Source of the DNA: Campylorhamphus procurvoides
Lineage: Eukaryota > Chordata > Aves > Passeriformes > Dendrocolaptidae
Length of the DNA: 64,000 nucleotides
Direction: 5' to 3'
NCBI GenBank assembly: GCA_013396655.1
Contig: WBMV01000085.1
Coordinates: forward strand, 248,001 to 312,000
Under the pieces are notes generated by a model. The model made no database searches. It was not told the origin of the DNA and saw only the letters and a program-made list of their open reading frames with translations. The position numbers were made by a program, and so were the translations under genes. Shown piece by piece: positions 1-11,909 of this stretch (the first letter of the stretch is position 1; every line of letters begins with the position of its first letter).

Positions 1-2263
1 AGATATTTGAGGTATCCTTCCCAAAGTACAGTGTGCTGGTAAGAGAAATATATTTGTATTTGTATTAGCCTTTTTTTTTTCCTAATCTGTAAAGGAAGAA
101 TTGTACATTCCATTTCTTGTCTTTGACACTGACTTAGCTGAGCAAAATATTGAATCAGGTTGCCTCTCAGTTTAATTATCAATTATATAGGAATAAGTAT
201 ATTTCCTTATCTGACATAAATTTTACAGGGCTTGGTCAATTTTTAGGTAAACTGCTTTGAGAGTTTTGTGTAAGTACTTAAATAAATAGAAATACTAATT
301 TTAATTACTGGGTTTATCCTTTTATTCCTTGTCTTTTTCCTCCCAAGAAGCTCTTATTTTACCACCCACAGAGGATAAATCACTTAAAACAACTTTCCCA
401 TGATGAGGATTTTTTTCTTAATGATTTTATTTGCTGTAAGAAATCTGAGCTGTAACTGAAAGGTGTGACATTGCACTTAACTGCAGGCAGATATTTTACA
501 CCCCTGTCACAGGTATGGTCCCAAGGGAGGGTCATCCTGGGGAGGACAGCCCATGCAGTGCCACTGCACAGTCTCCATGCCTCAGGCTCAGCTGGGTTCT
601 TGCTGAGGCCACAGGTTCTGTCCAAGAGTATTGTCACAAGCTTTAAAAAGGACAGTCCCAGATTTTAGGTGTGGACACTTGGTCAGGAGTTCCTTGACTG
701 GAGATAGAGGGGAAGGTGATGGGGCAGTGATATTTGGTTTCTAGAGCATGGGCTAAAACGAATGCTGAATTTTTAGCTTCAGATGCAAGTTATTGGCAGA
801 CCTAAAAGAAGATAACTCTTTCTTCATTTCAGCTATGTTATGTTAATTACTTTTGTTTGTTCAGTAAGGGGCAGTAAATCAGGGGGGGACTGGTTTAACT
901 CTGGCCCCAGGCATATGCTGGTCCCAATGGCTCTGTGGGTGCCTGAGTGGCAACAGGGATTCAGGTGAAATCATGGTCCTGCCTCTCCTAGCACAGAGCC
1001 ACCACAGATGATGGGAACTGTCCCTGCTAATTACACATTTGAGAAGAAACCCAAAGAAGGATGAGGTAACATGAAATGTAGTTTCCCTTACCACCCTTCT
1101 CAGGCAAGAGAAATGTTACAGCCAGATTTCAAGAATCATTACAGCAAATGACAGCAAGATCTTTAACAACAAGAAAGGAAAAATTCCAGTGTCTGTATAG
1201 TAATTGCCATGCAATGTATTATATGCCTTGCTCTGCAGTGATTGAGAAAGTTGGGTTGTGCCGTGCCTTGCTGGGATCAGCAGTTCAGAATAGATTAAAT
1301 TTGTTTTGGACACTGTCTGCACCCTGCTTTATCTAACAAAGCATATGTGTGATGGGAAAGATGCTTAATAGTGCAGACCCTTAATGAGAACCATAAACAC
1401 AGGCATAGATTTTCAAAGTGATGCTCAAAGGATTTGAGCAAGCACTGTTCTCTCCCTGCTTTGAACATTTGCCCAAGAGCCACTAACTGGTTAGGCTTTG
1501 AGAAGAGAGTGGACCTCAAACAGCCAAGAGAATTGTATGTGACAAGGGTTTTGCCTCCATCAGTTTCCAAAGGATATTCATTTTCATACACCTAAGAAAG
1601 ATAAAGTAAGGAAACTGAAAAGACATTTCTCAGATAAAGGATTGATTTTATTAAAGAGAGATGACTCATAATATGAATCTAAACTCTAGTTTATTATAGA
1701 GACTGTAAAAGCCTTCTTTACAGAGTTAGCTTTTCCTAGACACTGGTGGCTTTATAGAGCTTTTATCTAGTTAAAGAAAACCCATTGGTGCTAATTTAAT
1801 ATCTGTAGTGTACAACAGCTTGACACCTGAGGCTTGTCCTAAAGCAGGCACAAGGCTGCAAAGCGAACACTACTTCATTTTTTGAATTATTCAGTACTTG
1901 CAGCCAACCTTATGTGTGCCTCTGTAGGAAGAAGGCTTTTGGATTAACGATCAGTAAAAGAAAAGAAAAAAGGCAAACAAACAGCCCCTCCTTTCTGGTG
2001 TTTGTTAGCAGGTGCAGTATTGACTTCAGGAATGATTCTGCAAAATTGGTACGGACATTCTTCATTACCAGAGCGACAAATGCAGAGCTGCATGCAGGAG
2101 CAAAGCTGGAAACCTAGCATGCCCTCCTTGAGGGAACAACTGTTCATGTTGGTGGAAAAGCTTGTTTACTCTAAATTCATTGAAATGGTACTTATTGGTA
2201 TCATCTTTTGAGAGCAAGATGAATGCAGAGAAAAGTAAATCAACCTCAAATAGAGGGGCTCAT

Positions 2264-2281
2264 ATGTTAGCATGCTAACAT
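2264..2281. repeat. 18-bp perfect palindrome
   Basis: atgttagcatgctaacat equals its own reverse complement over 18 bases, with no spacer. It is in intron. Confidence 0.95.
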
Positions 2282-3384
2282 CAGCACACTAATGTGAATT
2301 TAAAGATTCTAATTAAACCTACATACAAAATGTTTTCCTACTAAATGGAAAACCATACTTTTTGGAGGAGCTGGGGCATTTGGATTTGACAGCATTTCCT
2401 TTTTCAATAGTATGCTTATTTTATGTGTTCTATTTTCTTTCAGTCACTCCAGGGGTTTGTGAAACAAATAAAAAGATACATTATATTGTTTGATTGATTC
2501 CCTGTAGTCAAAGGATATATTGAAAAAACAGACCAATTTTTTTCACTGAGCTTGTAGAATAAATTTCTTTTTGTTCTTTGTGCTTCCTGCTGTGGCCACA
2601 AATTTCTTTTGAGATATTTAACACTGATTAATCTCATTTACAGGATCCCATAGTAGTACAGGTAAGAATTCAGAAACTCTTTCATTATAGCCAAACTTAC
2701 ATCATAGCTATTGATTTCTAAATTTGTCCCTTCCCCACTCCAAATGCCCCAATAAAAGTTGGAGACTGTCTCTCCCATTTCAAACTTGATATTTGTATGT
2801 AAAAATTCAGGGTTTTAAGAAAAAATTTCTATGAACTTGGGCACAGTACCTTTTTGCCAGTCATGGCTGAAAATCTCACTAAAAATATTTAAAACAAAGT
2901 TTACCGGGAGACTTATCATGGTCCCGAGTAAAAATGCTTCAGATGCAGTGAAGGACTTTCAGCTGGCATTTAGCCACCCAAGAAACATCCCAAGTGAGAA
3001 GCCTACTGCAGCCTTTAAACATTGCTGTAGCATATGCTTGGTATGTGAACAATTCACCAAAATCTGATTCAGTGTTGTTTAGCAGACCTCACAGTCATTA
3101 AAACAGGGCCAAATCTAAAACCTAAAGAAGTGACTGGGAAATCTTATGCTGAGATTCACCAAAGATGGACCTTAACTAATCCTCCTTTTCCAATTTTGTC
3201 TCATCTTAATTTCTCTATGCAAGCTGTATCCTCCAAACTCCAGCACAGGCAGTACTATCATTTTGATAAAGCCCTAAGTTTACTGTAAACCCCAAAAGAC
3301 AAATGCTTGAGAGAAGGAATTTTCTATTCTAACCCCCATTCTTGGGTCTTCTGGGGCATTTTATCATTCTGCCTCCCACACAGC

Positions 3385-3465
3385 GACTGTGTTCTAAGTC
3401 TGCCTCACACAGCAGCCAGCACAGTGCTGATATTTAGTAAATGATCACTAATGATAGAAGTAACT
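3385..3465 (+). mobile_element. Possible L2/MIR 3'-end relic
   Basis: gcagccagcacagtgctgatatttagtaaatgatcactaatgatagaag resembles the shared L2/MIR tail (agcacagtgcctggcacatagtaggtgctcaataaatg). It is short and decayed. Confidence 0.3.
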
Positions 3466-6400
3466 GCATGGAGGCAAATATGTTTTGTGGGGCCTGGGAA
3501 ATTAGCAGAGCAATCAGCCTCCAGCCGGGGTGAGGGAAGTAGGCAGCAAATAATCGTTCTGAGCCCAGAAGCCAATTGCACAGTCTGGACAAGCTGGCCA
3601 AGTCAGCTGAGGTCAGTTAAGCCACTGAGGAGCCTTCATGAATGCAGAGCAAATTTGGGACATTTGATGATCACATTAAAAAGGAATTCATTGAAATAGC
3701 TCAGCATCATATGTAGCTAAAACATTTGTAATAGGACTATGAACAGATGGGGGAGGGCCATGAAAGTGATTCTTTTGACTGAATCAATAGGACCAGCTGA
3801 TCTTCCTCATCAATCTTGATAAGAAAACTGTGAGGATATTCAGTGTCAGAAGTGTGTTATTGGAGTTTTCATTAGAAGCTCAGTGTGGAAATTTGTACCC
3901 AGCTGCTGCCACATGCAGCCTGTGCAGCATGCACCCCATCCCTTCTGAGAAGCATGAATACATCTCTGAATCAGGATGTACACAGGATATATGAGCATGG
4001 TCAGCAAAAATGAAACATATAGCCAGACAAAATAAAACCACGTCCATCTAAGATAAAACAAAGCCCATATATGCTGACCCTGAGGGATAAGCCAAAACCA
4101 GACATAATGATCAATACTCTAGGAGTTATGATCAGAGAGAAATAATTACTGCACATCTCAAGGAAAGCACCATGATGAATTTCCTGGCAGTGCCTTGTTC
4201 TTTGAGTAATACCCTGCAAATGCCTGCACATGCTGAAGGAAGGCTGAGTTATGACAAGCTGTGGACTGCAGCCTCCAGCCTGTGCCTGCGTGACTCTGCG
4301 TGGAGTGTCTTACCACTGACAATGCCATTCACCTCACAGTTCCCTGAAAGGTGGGTGAAAATTGCCCCCTTTTACCTCTGGAGGAGTGGGAGTCGTGGCA
4401 AAGCAAGTGATTTGCACTGAGGCTGTCAGGAAGCAGGGCAAGGAGTGAGTCCAGCCTGCAGCCCACTGCTTGGGACCCCCTGACCTCCTTCCTTCTTTCT
4501 TTCCACAGGTCACACTACCTTTCCATTCCTCTAGGTCCTTTTCAGCCCCCTGCATCATTCTGGGGGAGCTCTTGGTGCTAAGCTAATGCCAGAAGACTGA
4601 TGGTGGAGGGCAACCCACAACTCTTGGCTATTTCTCTTCTCAAGGCTACATCTTGAAGATGATGTAGTGCCTGGGAAGAGCCTGACTAATTCGTTGACTT
4701 GAGGGTACAATCACTTAGCAATGAATCTCCAAATAGCTACAGCAAACTTATTTACAATCCTAGGCAAAAATGTGTTGTGTAGCAATTTGCTACACACCCT
4801 GACCAGAAACAGCTCTTCAGGATTGATCTCTGTGCATTGTTTTCCTCCCCTCCCATTTAGACAGAGTTCTCTGCAGGAAAAAAATACAAACTCCTGCTAT
4901 CAATGAGTGTATGTTTCCCCTCAGACAGTTAAAAGAACTAGGTGTGCATCTGCTTTTATCTGTGAAGAGAGTTGTGAACTTAATTCAACTTGATCTCCAT
5001 TCATCGTGTTCAACATTTACCCCCCAAATGTCAGTGCGATCCTGGAAAATAAAGTACTAGGAAGAGAGGAGAAACAGAGCCTTTGGTGATAGCTGTGTAG
5101 TAGAATATTTCTTCCCATCCATATGCAAATCTAACCTTTTTGATATTTCAACCCTATAAACCCTAAGACAGGATTTCAATAGGAAATGTTTACTAAAGGC
5201 TTTCTCCTTTATAATCTATTGATTTTAATATCCTTACTATTCCTGTTGAATGTCAGTCTTACCCTGAAGACTCCCTTTGCAAACTTGAACACATTTAATT
5301 ATTTATACCATTTGAAATATTAGTGCCAAGAAATCACTAAAAGTTTCTGGTTCTGTAAGAGTATGATCTAAAGTTTGATTTTCCTTTGTGAATAACAGAA
5401 ATAATTTGATATGGTAATCAAGGACAGAGGAATACTTCAGACAACACAGTGCAGTTTTAATAGTAATGACATCTATTTTTCATTTTTCCAGCCTCCTTGT
5501 ATATGTTAGAATATAGCTCATTAAGTACTGCAGGATCTCTCAGTCTTTTTTTCACAGAGTACAGCTTAGCATTATGTTTTCTTTCCTCTGCCAGCTGCCT
5601 GAACAAGAAACTCTCTTCCACCAGTGACAGTAGGCATTTAAGCAATGTGCAAAGCAAGTGCAACTGAGGGCAGATTTCCCCTTGGTGGGAGTCCAGCAAT
5701 CTTCTTTGCCTTACTTATGTCACTCACTGTGGTCACAAGACCAAGCAAAGTTTTGATCTCAAAGAAATTGTCTCAGACAAATACTGTTTGTATGGAAGAA
5801 TCTACATGAGGACCTGTGAAAGGTAAGATTTTGATAGCAGGAAAACCAAAACAGGGGATTTGAAAATAACTCAGCACCTGGAAGGTCAGTTCTCCCCCAA
5901 AGTTGTGTTTTTTACTCCCTACACTCCCGCCCCACTCCCCGAAGCCAGCATGGCTGAGCTCACCCTGCCTGCCCAGGGCATGGGCATTCTTGAGCTCCTA
6001 TCCTTGCCACTTGAGACTTGTCTGGAAGGTCTTAGAGTCAAGAATACTTCCCCTGGCTGCAGTGGCAATTTCTCCCAGATTGTAGTTTTCCAAGGGTTTC
6101 AAACCCCTAGGCAGAAGTTCCTCCTAGGTCCTGCACTCAAGCAGTATTTGAGCAGCTATTCTCCCATGTATCCTGGAAAAAAATTTCAGAGTTCTAACTG
6201 TATCTTTTTATTTTCTTCACCACTGTCCCCCTGCCCTAAGCTGAGATTTCTCTGCCGTTATGTGACCAGAGCAATTGCATGTGCCTCTATTAAATGCACT
6301 GAATTTCTCTTTCACAAGGAAAGTTCCTACTCTTCTTTTTCCCTCATCTTCAGAAATGTTCCCTTTTTTGTCTATCAGCCTGATAGCTGTTCAAAAGCTG

Positions 6401-7064
6401 CCAACATGTATTTGGCTCTTGTATCTTCTCCGGATGAAGACTTTGATTTTCACTCTTATTCTGGCAGTAGGAACTGTGGTATCACCAAACACAACTTTTC
6501 TCTGAGATTGTTTCAGAAGAACAAAAGAACCATTCCTTTTTCATATGGTTATAAGTTATTTCTGATGGCAGATAACCTAGTCTAGCTGGTATCCTGAAAG
6601 TTCAGTGAGGCTCACAATAACCATAAATATTTGGATTTTTACAGTTTATATCACATCAGGAATGACCATCTGGATAGGTGTCTTCTAGTAGCCTGGGATT
6701 ATTGTTTAAATGCAAAGCTAGAAAATCTCTGGAATGAAATCTCTGGTTCTAAACTGAGCAGGGTAAATGTCCTGACTCTTATCTGTCCTGTGTGCATTAG
6801 CTGTGTTTGTAACCAGTTTGGGTTTCACAGAAGCATTGAGAACCAGTTTAAAGGTTCTAAATAGGCAGAAATGCTGTCACTGATTTCACTGCACAGAACT
6901 AGGTCAAGCCAAATAGCTGCTCAGGTATGTACTAGAGGGGAAGGCAGAGTGCTACGTGTGTGAGTATAGGTAAGGAACCTAACACCTCACCCAGCCCTGC
7001 CATCAGGACAGCTTCAAGGGCCAGGGTATTCAAGGTCCTGAAATTAATGCTGCCCTACAAGGAT

Positions 7065-7110
7065 CAATCTTCAGGGTATCAAATCTCTTCAGGTTATCAG
7101 ATCTGTTCAG
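7065..7110. repeat. 18-bp tandem repeat, about 2.5 copies
   Basis: Two adjacent 18-bp units (7065-7082 and 7083-7100) share the core tcttcaggktatca and are followed by a partial third (atctgttcaggg). In one frame it encodes SSGYQISSGYQICSG. It is a local duplication inside intron. Confidence 0.75.
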
Positions 7111-7989
7111 GGCTGAACTGTGCATCTCTTGACTTGTTATTTTGCTCCATCTGCAAAAATAAACAGCTCCTTTTCCCCTGTTCTGTTTTTCTTTGGAAAG
7201 TCCATTTGAAAATTTAGGGCAATATGGTAGTCTGGAAATGACCTCTTAGCTTCTGGTTGTTTTTTCAGCGTGCTACATGTATTCATGTATGTTACTGCTT
7301 TGCTTTTATTAGTTTCACTGGCTTCCTTCTAGGCAATGGATTCAAGACAAAAAAATGTTTGCCTGACTTATTTTAGCTAAGAGGCTTCATATTTAATGGA
7401 TTTGCTGTTCTTTAATGTCCCAGGTCACTCCTTGAGATCAGCAAATGCTAAATTTCTTATCATCCTTAAATGTTATATGAAGTTATGTTGTTATTTTGCC
7501 TTTAGTGAGTCTTTTTGCTCTCTGGCTTTGGAACCTACTGCCAAATGAAGTAAAGAAAGCTATGACTGTGGGGATTTCTAAATCCAAAGTTAAAAGTTAT
7601 TTGTTCTGTTTAGCATTTTTAAAATTATTCTTTTAGGAATTGTATGTGCCTCTAAGCTAATTAACTCTTAATGAGCGCAAAATGCCCAGGGATGCAGATT
7701 TGGAGGGTACACTAGAAATGCAGGCATGGATTAGACTGCAGTATTGCAGAAGATGAAATTTATGATTTGATTCTTTTTTAAAATGATAGTGCAGATATTT
7801 TTATTGAGATAGTATTTTTTTTCCCTCATCTTTCTTTCTCGTCTAAATAAAGCTGATCAGATTTTCAGTCCACCATATGGGGCCCAGTGATATCAGTTCT
7901 GCAAATACACTTTAGTTTTCCGTTATGGATGAAGTCACTCTTCAGTAGGGAAAACAAGTTGAGAAACAAACTTTCATATTATGAAAGAC

Positions 7990-8180
7990 AGGCAGTGTTC
8001 CAGCACTGAGCACTTAACCAGAGCATCAGGAAATCAGAACACCTGTCTGTGCCCAGCTCCGTGCTATTCCCCTGGACCAGTCCCTCACCCTTTTAGTGCC
8101 TTCACTCATTCATCTGTAAAGCAACTATAATTGCATTTATATCACAAGGGTGCCTTGATGCTTGACAAATGAGAATTGAC
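7990..8180 (+). mobile_element. MIR-type SINE relic, sense
   Basis: The core reads ctggaccagtccctcacccttttagtgccttcactcattcatctgtaaagc..ctataattgcatttatatcacaagggtgccttgatg. It follows the MIR pattern (gggcaagtcacttaac.tct.tgagcctcagttt.ctcatctgtaaaatggg..ataa...cacagggttg). Left of it, a cctgtctgtgcccagctccgtgctat block fits the MIR 'cctggctctgccact' region. Such old SINEs are shared by amniotes. Confidence 0.7.
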
Positions 8181-9255
8181 CCAAAATTCATCCTTCAGAA
8201 GCACTGTATGAGAAATACCTTGCTCACACAGTGATTGTGGACAATTAGATTAGAAAAGGTATAAATGCAGTGAAAGTGAAATTCCATTTAAGAACTGTCA
8301 AACTGTTCTTGATAATTTTTCTTAGTTTTCATCTAATGCTAGTGTAGAATTTTGCATGAAACTCCCAGAAAGGGTTTATATGCTTCTCTTGTTCTTTCAA
8401 AACAAGCCAGCATATTTTATTCTATGTTATATTAAACTGGGTTTTGGGCAAAAGGTTTGTTCCCAAAACAATGCTTTGGAAAGCTAGATTTAGCAAAACA
8501 AAGGAAAATTATTGTGTCAAAGAAGTCCTATCCTCTGTGTATTTGATCAAATTGCAATCCCAAGATTGCACACAGAAAAAATATTTCAGGTTTTATGAAA
8601 AGGTAGTTGCCTAATTGTTGTTATGTTTTGTTTAATTAGATTTTTCTTATATTTGCCATAATAGTGTTTTAAAATTAAGCTGAATTTCCACAACAAACTG
8701 TAGAAACATATGGTGTACAGCCTGGAGAGGCACTTAATGATAGTAACATTGCTGATATTTGTGAATTACAACCTGCTTTCCCCTGAAAAATAGCTGTGTG
8801 TTCTCCCAGTTTAAAATACTGTATTTTCACCAATATGTTTGCAGCACCATTAGTGGTTTGGGGAGAAAATGAATGGATATGATCTTCTTAAATACATTTC
8901 CTTCTTTTCATCTGGCTGTGGATATTTTAGGATGAGGGAAGTTGTGTATCAGACTCATGCCCTCCTCCATGGGTGCCATGAACTCACTTAGAGAAACCAG
9001 GTGAATTCAAGGAGGGTTGTTTTACCCAAACCTGCCCTCAGGTAGCATGTCCCAACACCATAAGAAAAACTGGAATTGCTGCTTGGTCAAGCCACTTGTC
9101 CAAACAAAGGTGTGATCACTTGAGGCTAACCAGATTTCAGAATGCCAGGAGGTCTCTGTTAGCACCCCAGAGTAAGTTCCAGTTCCCAAAAACTGCTACC
9201 AGAATGATTTGCAGTTACAATTTTCTTCCCCACAAGAAATCATATGGCTTTACAC

Positions 9256-9272
9256 AAAAAAAAAAAAAAAAA
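9256..9272. repeat. A17 homopolymer
   Basis: An uninterrupted A run. The preceding bases are not recognisable as a retrocopy. Confidence 0.9.
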
Positions 9273-10352
9273 GTCTTTTGGATGTTACTTTTTTATGTTC
9301 AGGCTTGCAAAGCACTTTAAGAACAACTCATGCTCACAACGAGCATTCCACTGACTTATCTCTAATGTATGCCTGAGAGGCTCAGTGCCAAACAAAGTGC
9401 AGAGATTAAGTAAATTAAAAGATATGAAACATTGCAGCAGGGAATCAATCCAAGTAGTGGTGTTCTCAGGAGCACCACAGCTGGTTGAGCTTTGCATTCA
9501 TCCTTACACAGTCCACAGACTTCACTTTTTAGACCTTTTTAACCTGCTTTGCTTCAGTAACCAGTTTCCCAAGACTCTCCCTGGTGATTGGACTCACTCA
9601 TACCTAAGGGTTCAGACCATACAGTCTCCAGTGCCCAGTCCATGGGAAAATATGACCTTTCAACAAAGCTGCTGTGCTCAGGAGGAGACATGGCAGACCC
9701 GTCCTTCAGCACTACTACACACCTGTGAAGTGTAAGCAACATCTTTGGCAGGGTGTGTAAGCAGAGGTTCCCCTTCCCTTCTTCCCAGTCGTTGTCAAGG
9801 CAGAAGCAGAACAGACCACAGTACTGCTCTGACAAACTCCTGAGACAATTGCTTTACCTTAGTAGTAGCTGTGAGTCATTAAAAACTCTCTTTGAATGCA
9901 GAAATAGGTAGTCCTTACCTATAAACCAGTCCTTGGCTCTCAGGTGTCAGTGGACTAATGGAAATTTTCAGTGGGCTCACAGAAATAAATGGTTTGGTAG
10001 GACACACATCCACCTCCTTAAGCTCACTATAATAAAGTGCTTTAAATTCCTGTGAAATGATCCTGGACCAGTGTCTCAAGAGACTGAAAAAAAGGTCAGC
10101 CTTGAAATTTTCTCCCTTTACCCCCAGTCCTAGTCAATATGGGTCTCTTAGCTTTAGTGCAGTTAATTTGGCCATTGCTGAGGGTGATGTAGGTAGTCAA
10201 AGGAGAGATACTCATTTTATCTTTTCTCAGGTAGGTGGTGTCTAACTCTAAAAGGGACCTCTCAGCTGCTGACAGCAGGTGACTAATCTGCAGAAACGCC
10301 CAGGTTCTTCAATCAAAGAAGTGAAAAAATTCTTTCTGACTGTGTCTTTCAG

Positions 10353-10467
10353 GATTTTGCTGACTCCATATATGAAATGGTTGCACAGAAGTTCCAGGAA
10401 CTGACAGACAATTTCACTTCCATGCATGCACGCCACAAAACGCTCGCAGGCATTGTGATGACCAAAG
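10353..10467 (+). CDS. ADARB2: ADARB2 coding exon A: start of the deaminase domain (115 nt)
   Basis: The exon follows an AG acceptor at 10351-10352 and ends at a good donor, AAAG|GTAAGA. It reads from its first base: [20 protein letters not shown], then F-T-S-M, then [14 protein letters not shown], with one base left over that completes a Gly codon in the next exon. This is the linker and first helix entering the deaminase domain. In ADARB1 the matching segment reads LTDNFSSPHARRKVLAG. The 115-nt length and phase match my recollection of the ADARB1 counterpart. The HARHK and IVMTKG wording is ADARB2-like. The Thr codon at 10440-10442 sits at the position that is Ala389 in human ADAR3 and Val351 in ADAR2. 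No catalytic residue lies in this exon. Confidence 0.95.
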
Positions 10468-11891
10468 GTAAGATATCCTCTCATTTATTTTCCTCTGGCA
10501 TTTTTCATGACTAAGTAATACATTATTTACCTTTTTCACAATATTGAAGGATGGCTTTACTCCCACACAGAAAAATAAATAGTAATGTAGTGAAAAGAAG
10601 CATTAAATATTTACACCTCAAGTAATTTCATACAAAAAATATTGGCAACAGAGTTAAAGATTTATTCGTAAATACATCCCTACCTTGCTTTGTTTACAGG
10701 ACAAAATGCAGACCTCTGATTTTGTGTTTCCTTTAGATGGAGGGGGGATATTTATCAATAAAAGTGGTATTATTTATTAATTGCTTTTTTTTAGGACTGG
10801 AAACGCCAAGTTCCTGTTTTATAAGGCTACCATAAACCTTGTTTTAGACTGACAACAGAAGTAAACCTCAGTCCATTTCCTTTCCAACCAAAAGAAACAA
10901 GCCCAGAGCATGCATAATTTTAGTTCTGCTCTGCTCTAGTCATGGGAAATATTTATACTTATCAGCAGGGCCAAAATTTGATATTCACTCCTCTTGGGAC
11001 ATAACAGATTGACACATACTGTGTGGAAATCTTTAGTGCTTTCATGAAACAGTTGTAGATGGTCTTTCCTTCTCTTGCGCGCACACCTCAGTTGGGGCAC
11101 CTCAGTATATATGAGGATGTCAGCAGTGGAGATGCTTCCATAAACTTTATTCTCACTCTGACACATGGAGCAGTGGATCGAGTATAGAAATGAGAGGATA
11201 AGCTCAGAGAGGGAAGTCATGTATAATTCATCCAGTCTTGTCTTACTCCTTCCTTTCAACAATTACATTAGTTAGATTCTGTAGGGACAGTTGTAAATAT
11301 TGTAAGACAGCAGGATGGAGACAGGATTTTCTGATGGATCTTTTCCAACCACAGAGCCTAAATGCAGCTAAGATTTCTGTGCTGAGCAAATTGTTCTTCG
11401 CCTTTGGGATGTGAAAAGAATAAGTAATCATCTCCTGACATTAGAAGTTGAGAAGCTGACCTAAAATTCTTTTAGACATCTGCTTGCAACTAAACTGCTC
11501 CTCAGCTAAATTTGTTACAATTTTTCTTAATCTGCTTTGGATCTGGAATGATAGATAAATCTTCCATATTTTAGGTGCTGCACAGTCACAGTGTTATGCA
11601 AACACAAAGCATGGTTTATAAGTCCCCTACACCACAGCAGTCATATTCAGTATGAAGAACAATAAAAGAGTGTGATTGACTTTGGGTTGTGAAAGATGCA
11701 CACTAGACCCAGCATACCAGCTGCCTTGTCAGTCAGATTTCTTGACTCTGGCACTCATCAGATTTAAGCAAAGTGCTGTAGTTTATTTAGAGGAGCTCTT
11801 TCCAAGCAGAACCACAAGGAAGAATGTTTAAATATACTTTTTATAAGAAAGTAAGGTACAGAAGCCAAGAATTGTTGCTTTAACCACATTT

Positions 11892-11909
11892 GAGGGGGAG
11901 GGGGAGGGG
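11892..11909 (+). repeat. G-rich tract
   Basis: gagggggagggggaggggc has three long G runs separated by single A. It is purine-rich simple sequence with some potential for quadruplex-like folding in the sense strand and RNA. Confidence 0.7.

Larger units (their letters stand above)
1..10352 (+). other. ADARB2: Intron upstream of the first visible exon (partial)
   Basis: Non-coding. I looked for a dsRNA-binding-domain exon or any earlier ADARB2 coding exon here and saw none. The interval holds a MIR relic near 7990-8180, an 18-bp tandem repeat at 7065-7110, a perfect palindrome at 2264-2281, an A17 run at 9256-9272 and a long unassigned ORF at 5950-6585. It ends in a pyrimidine-rich acceptor, tctttctgactgtgtctttcag, with AG at 10351-10352. 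The rest looks like ordinary unique AT-rich intron. Confidence 0.8.

Noticed and set aside
1..10352. Search for an upstream dsRNA-binding-domain exon of ADARB2
   Set aside because: No stretch reading as a dsRBD (KK..K motif after a GxGxSKK-like block) with splice sites was seen. Those exons must lie upstream of the window.
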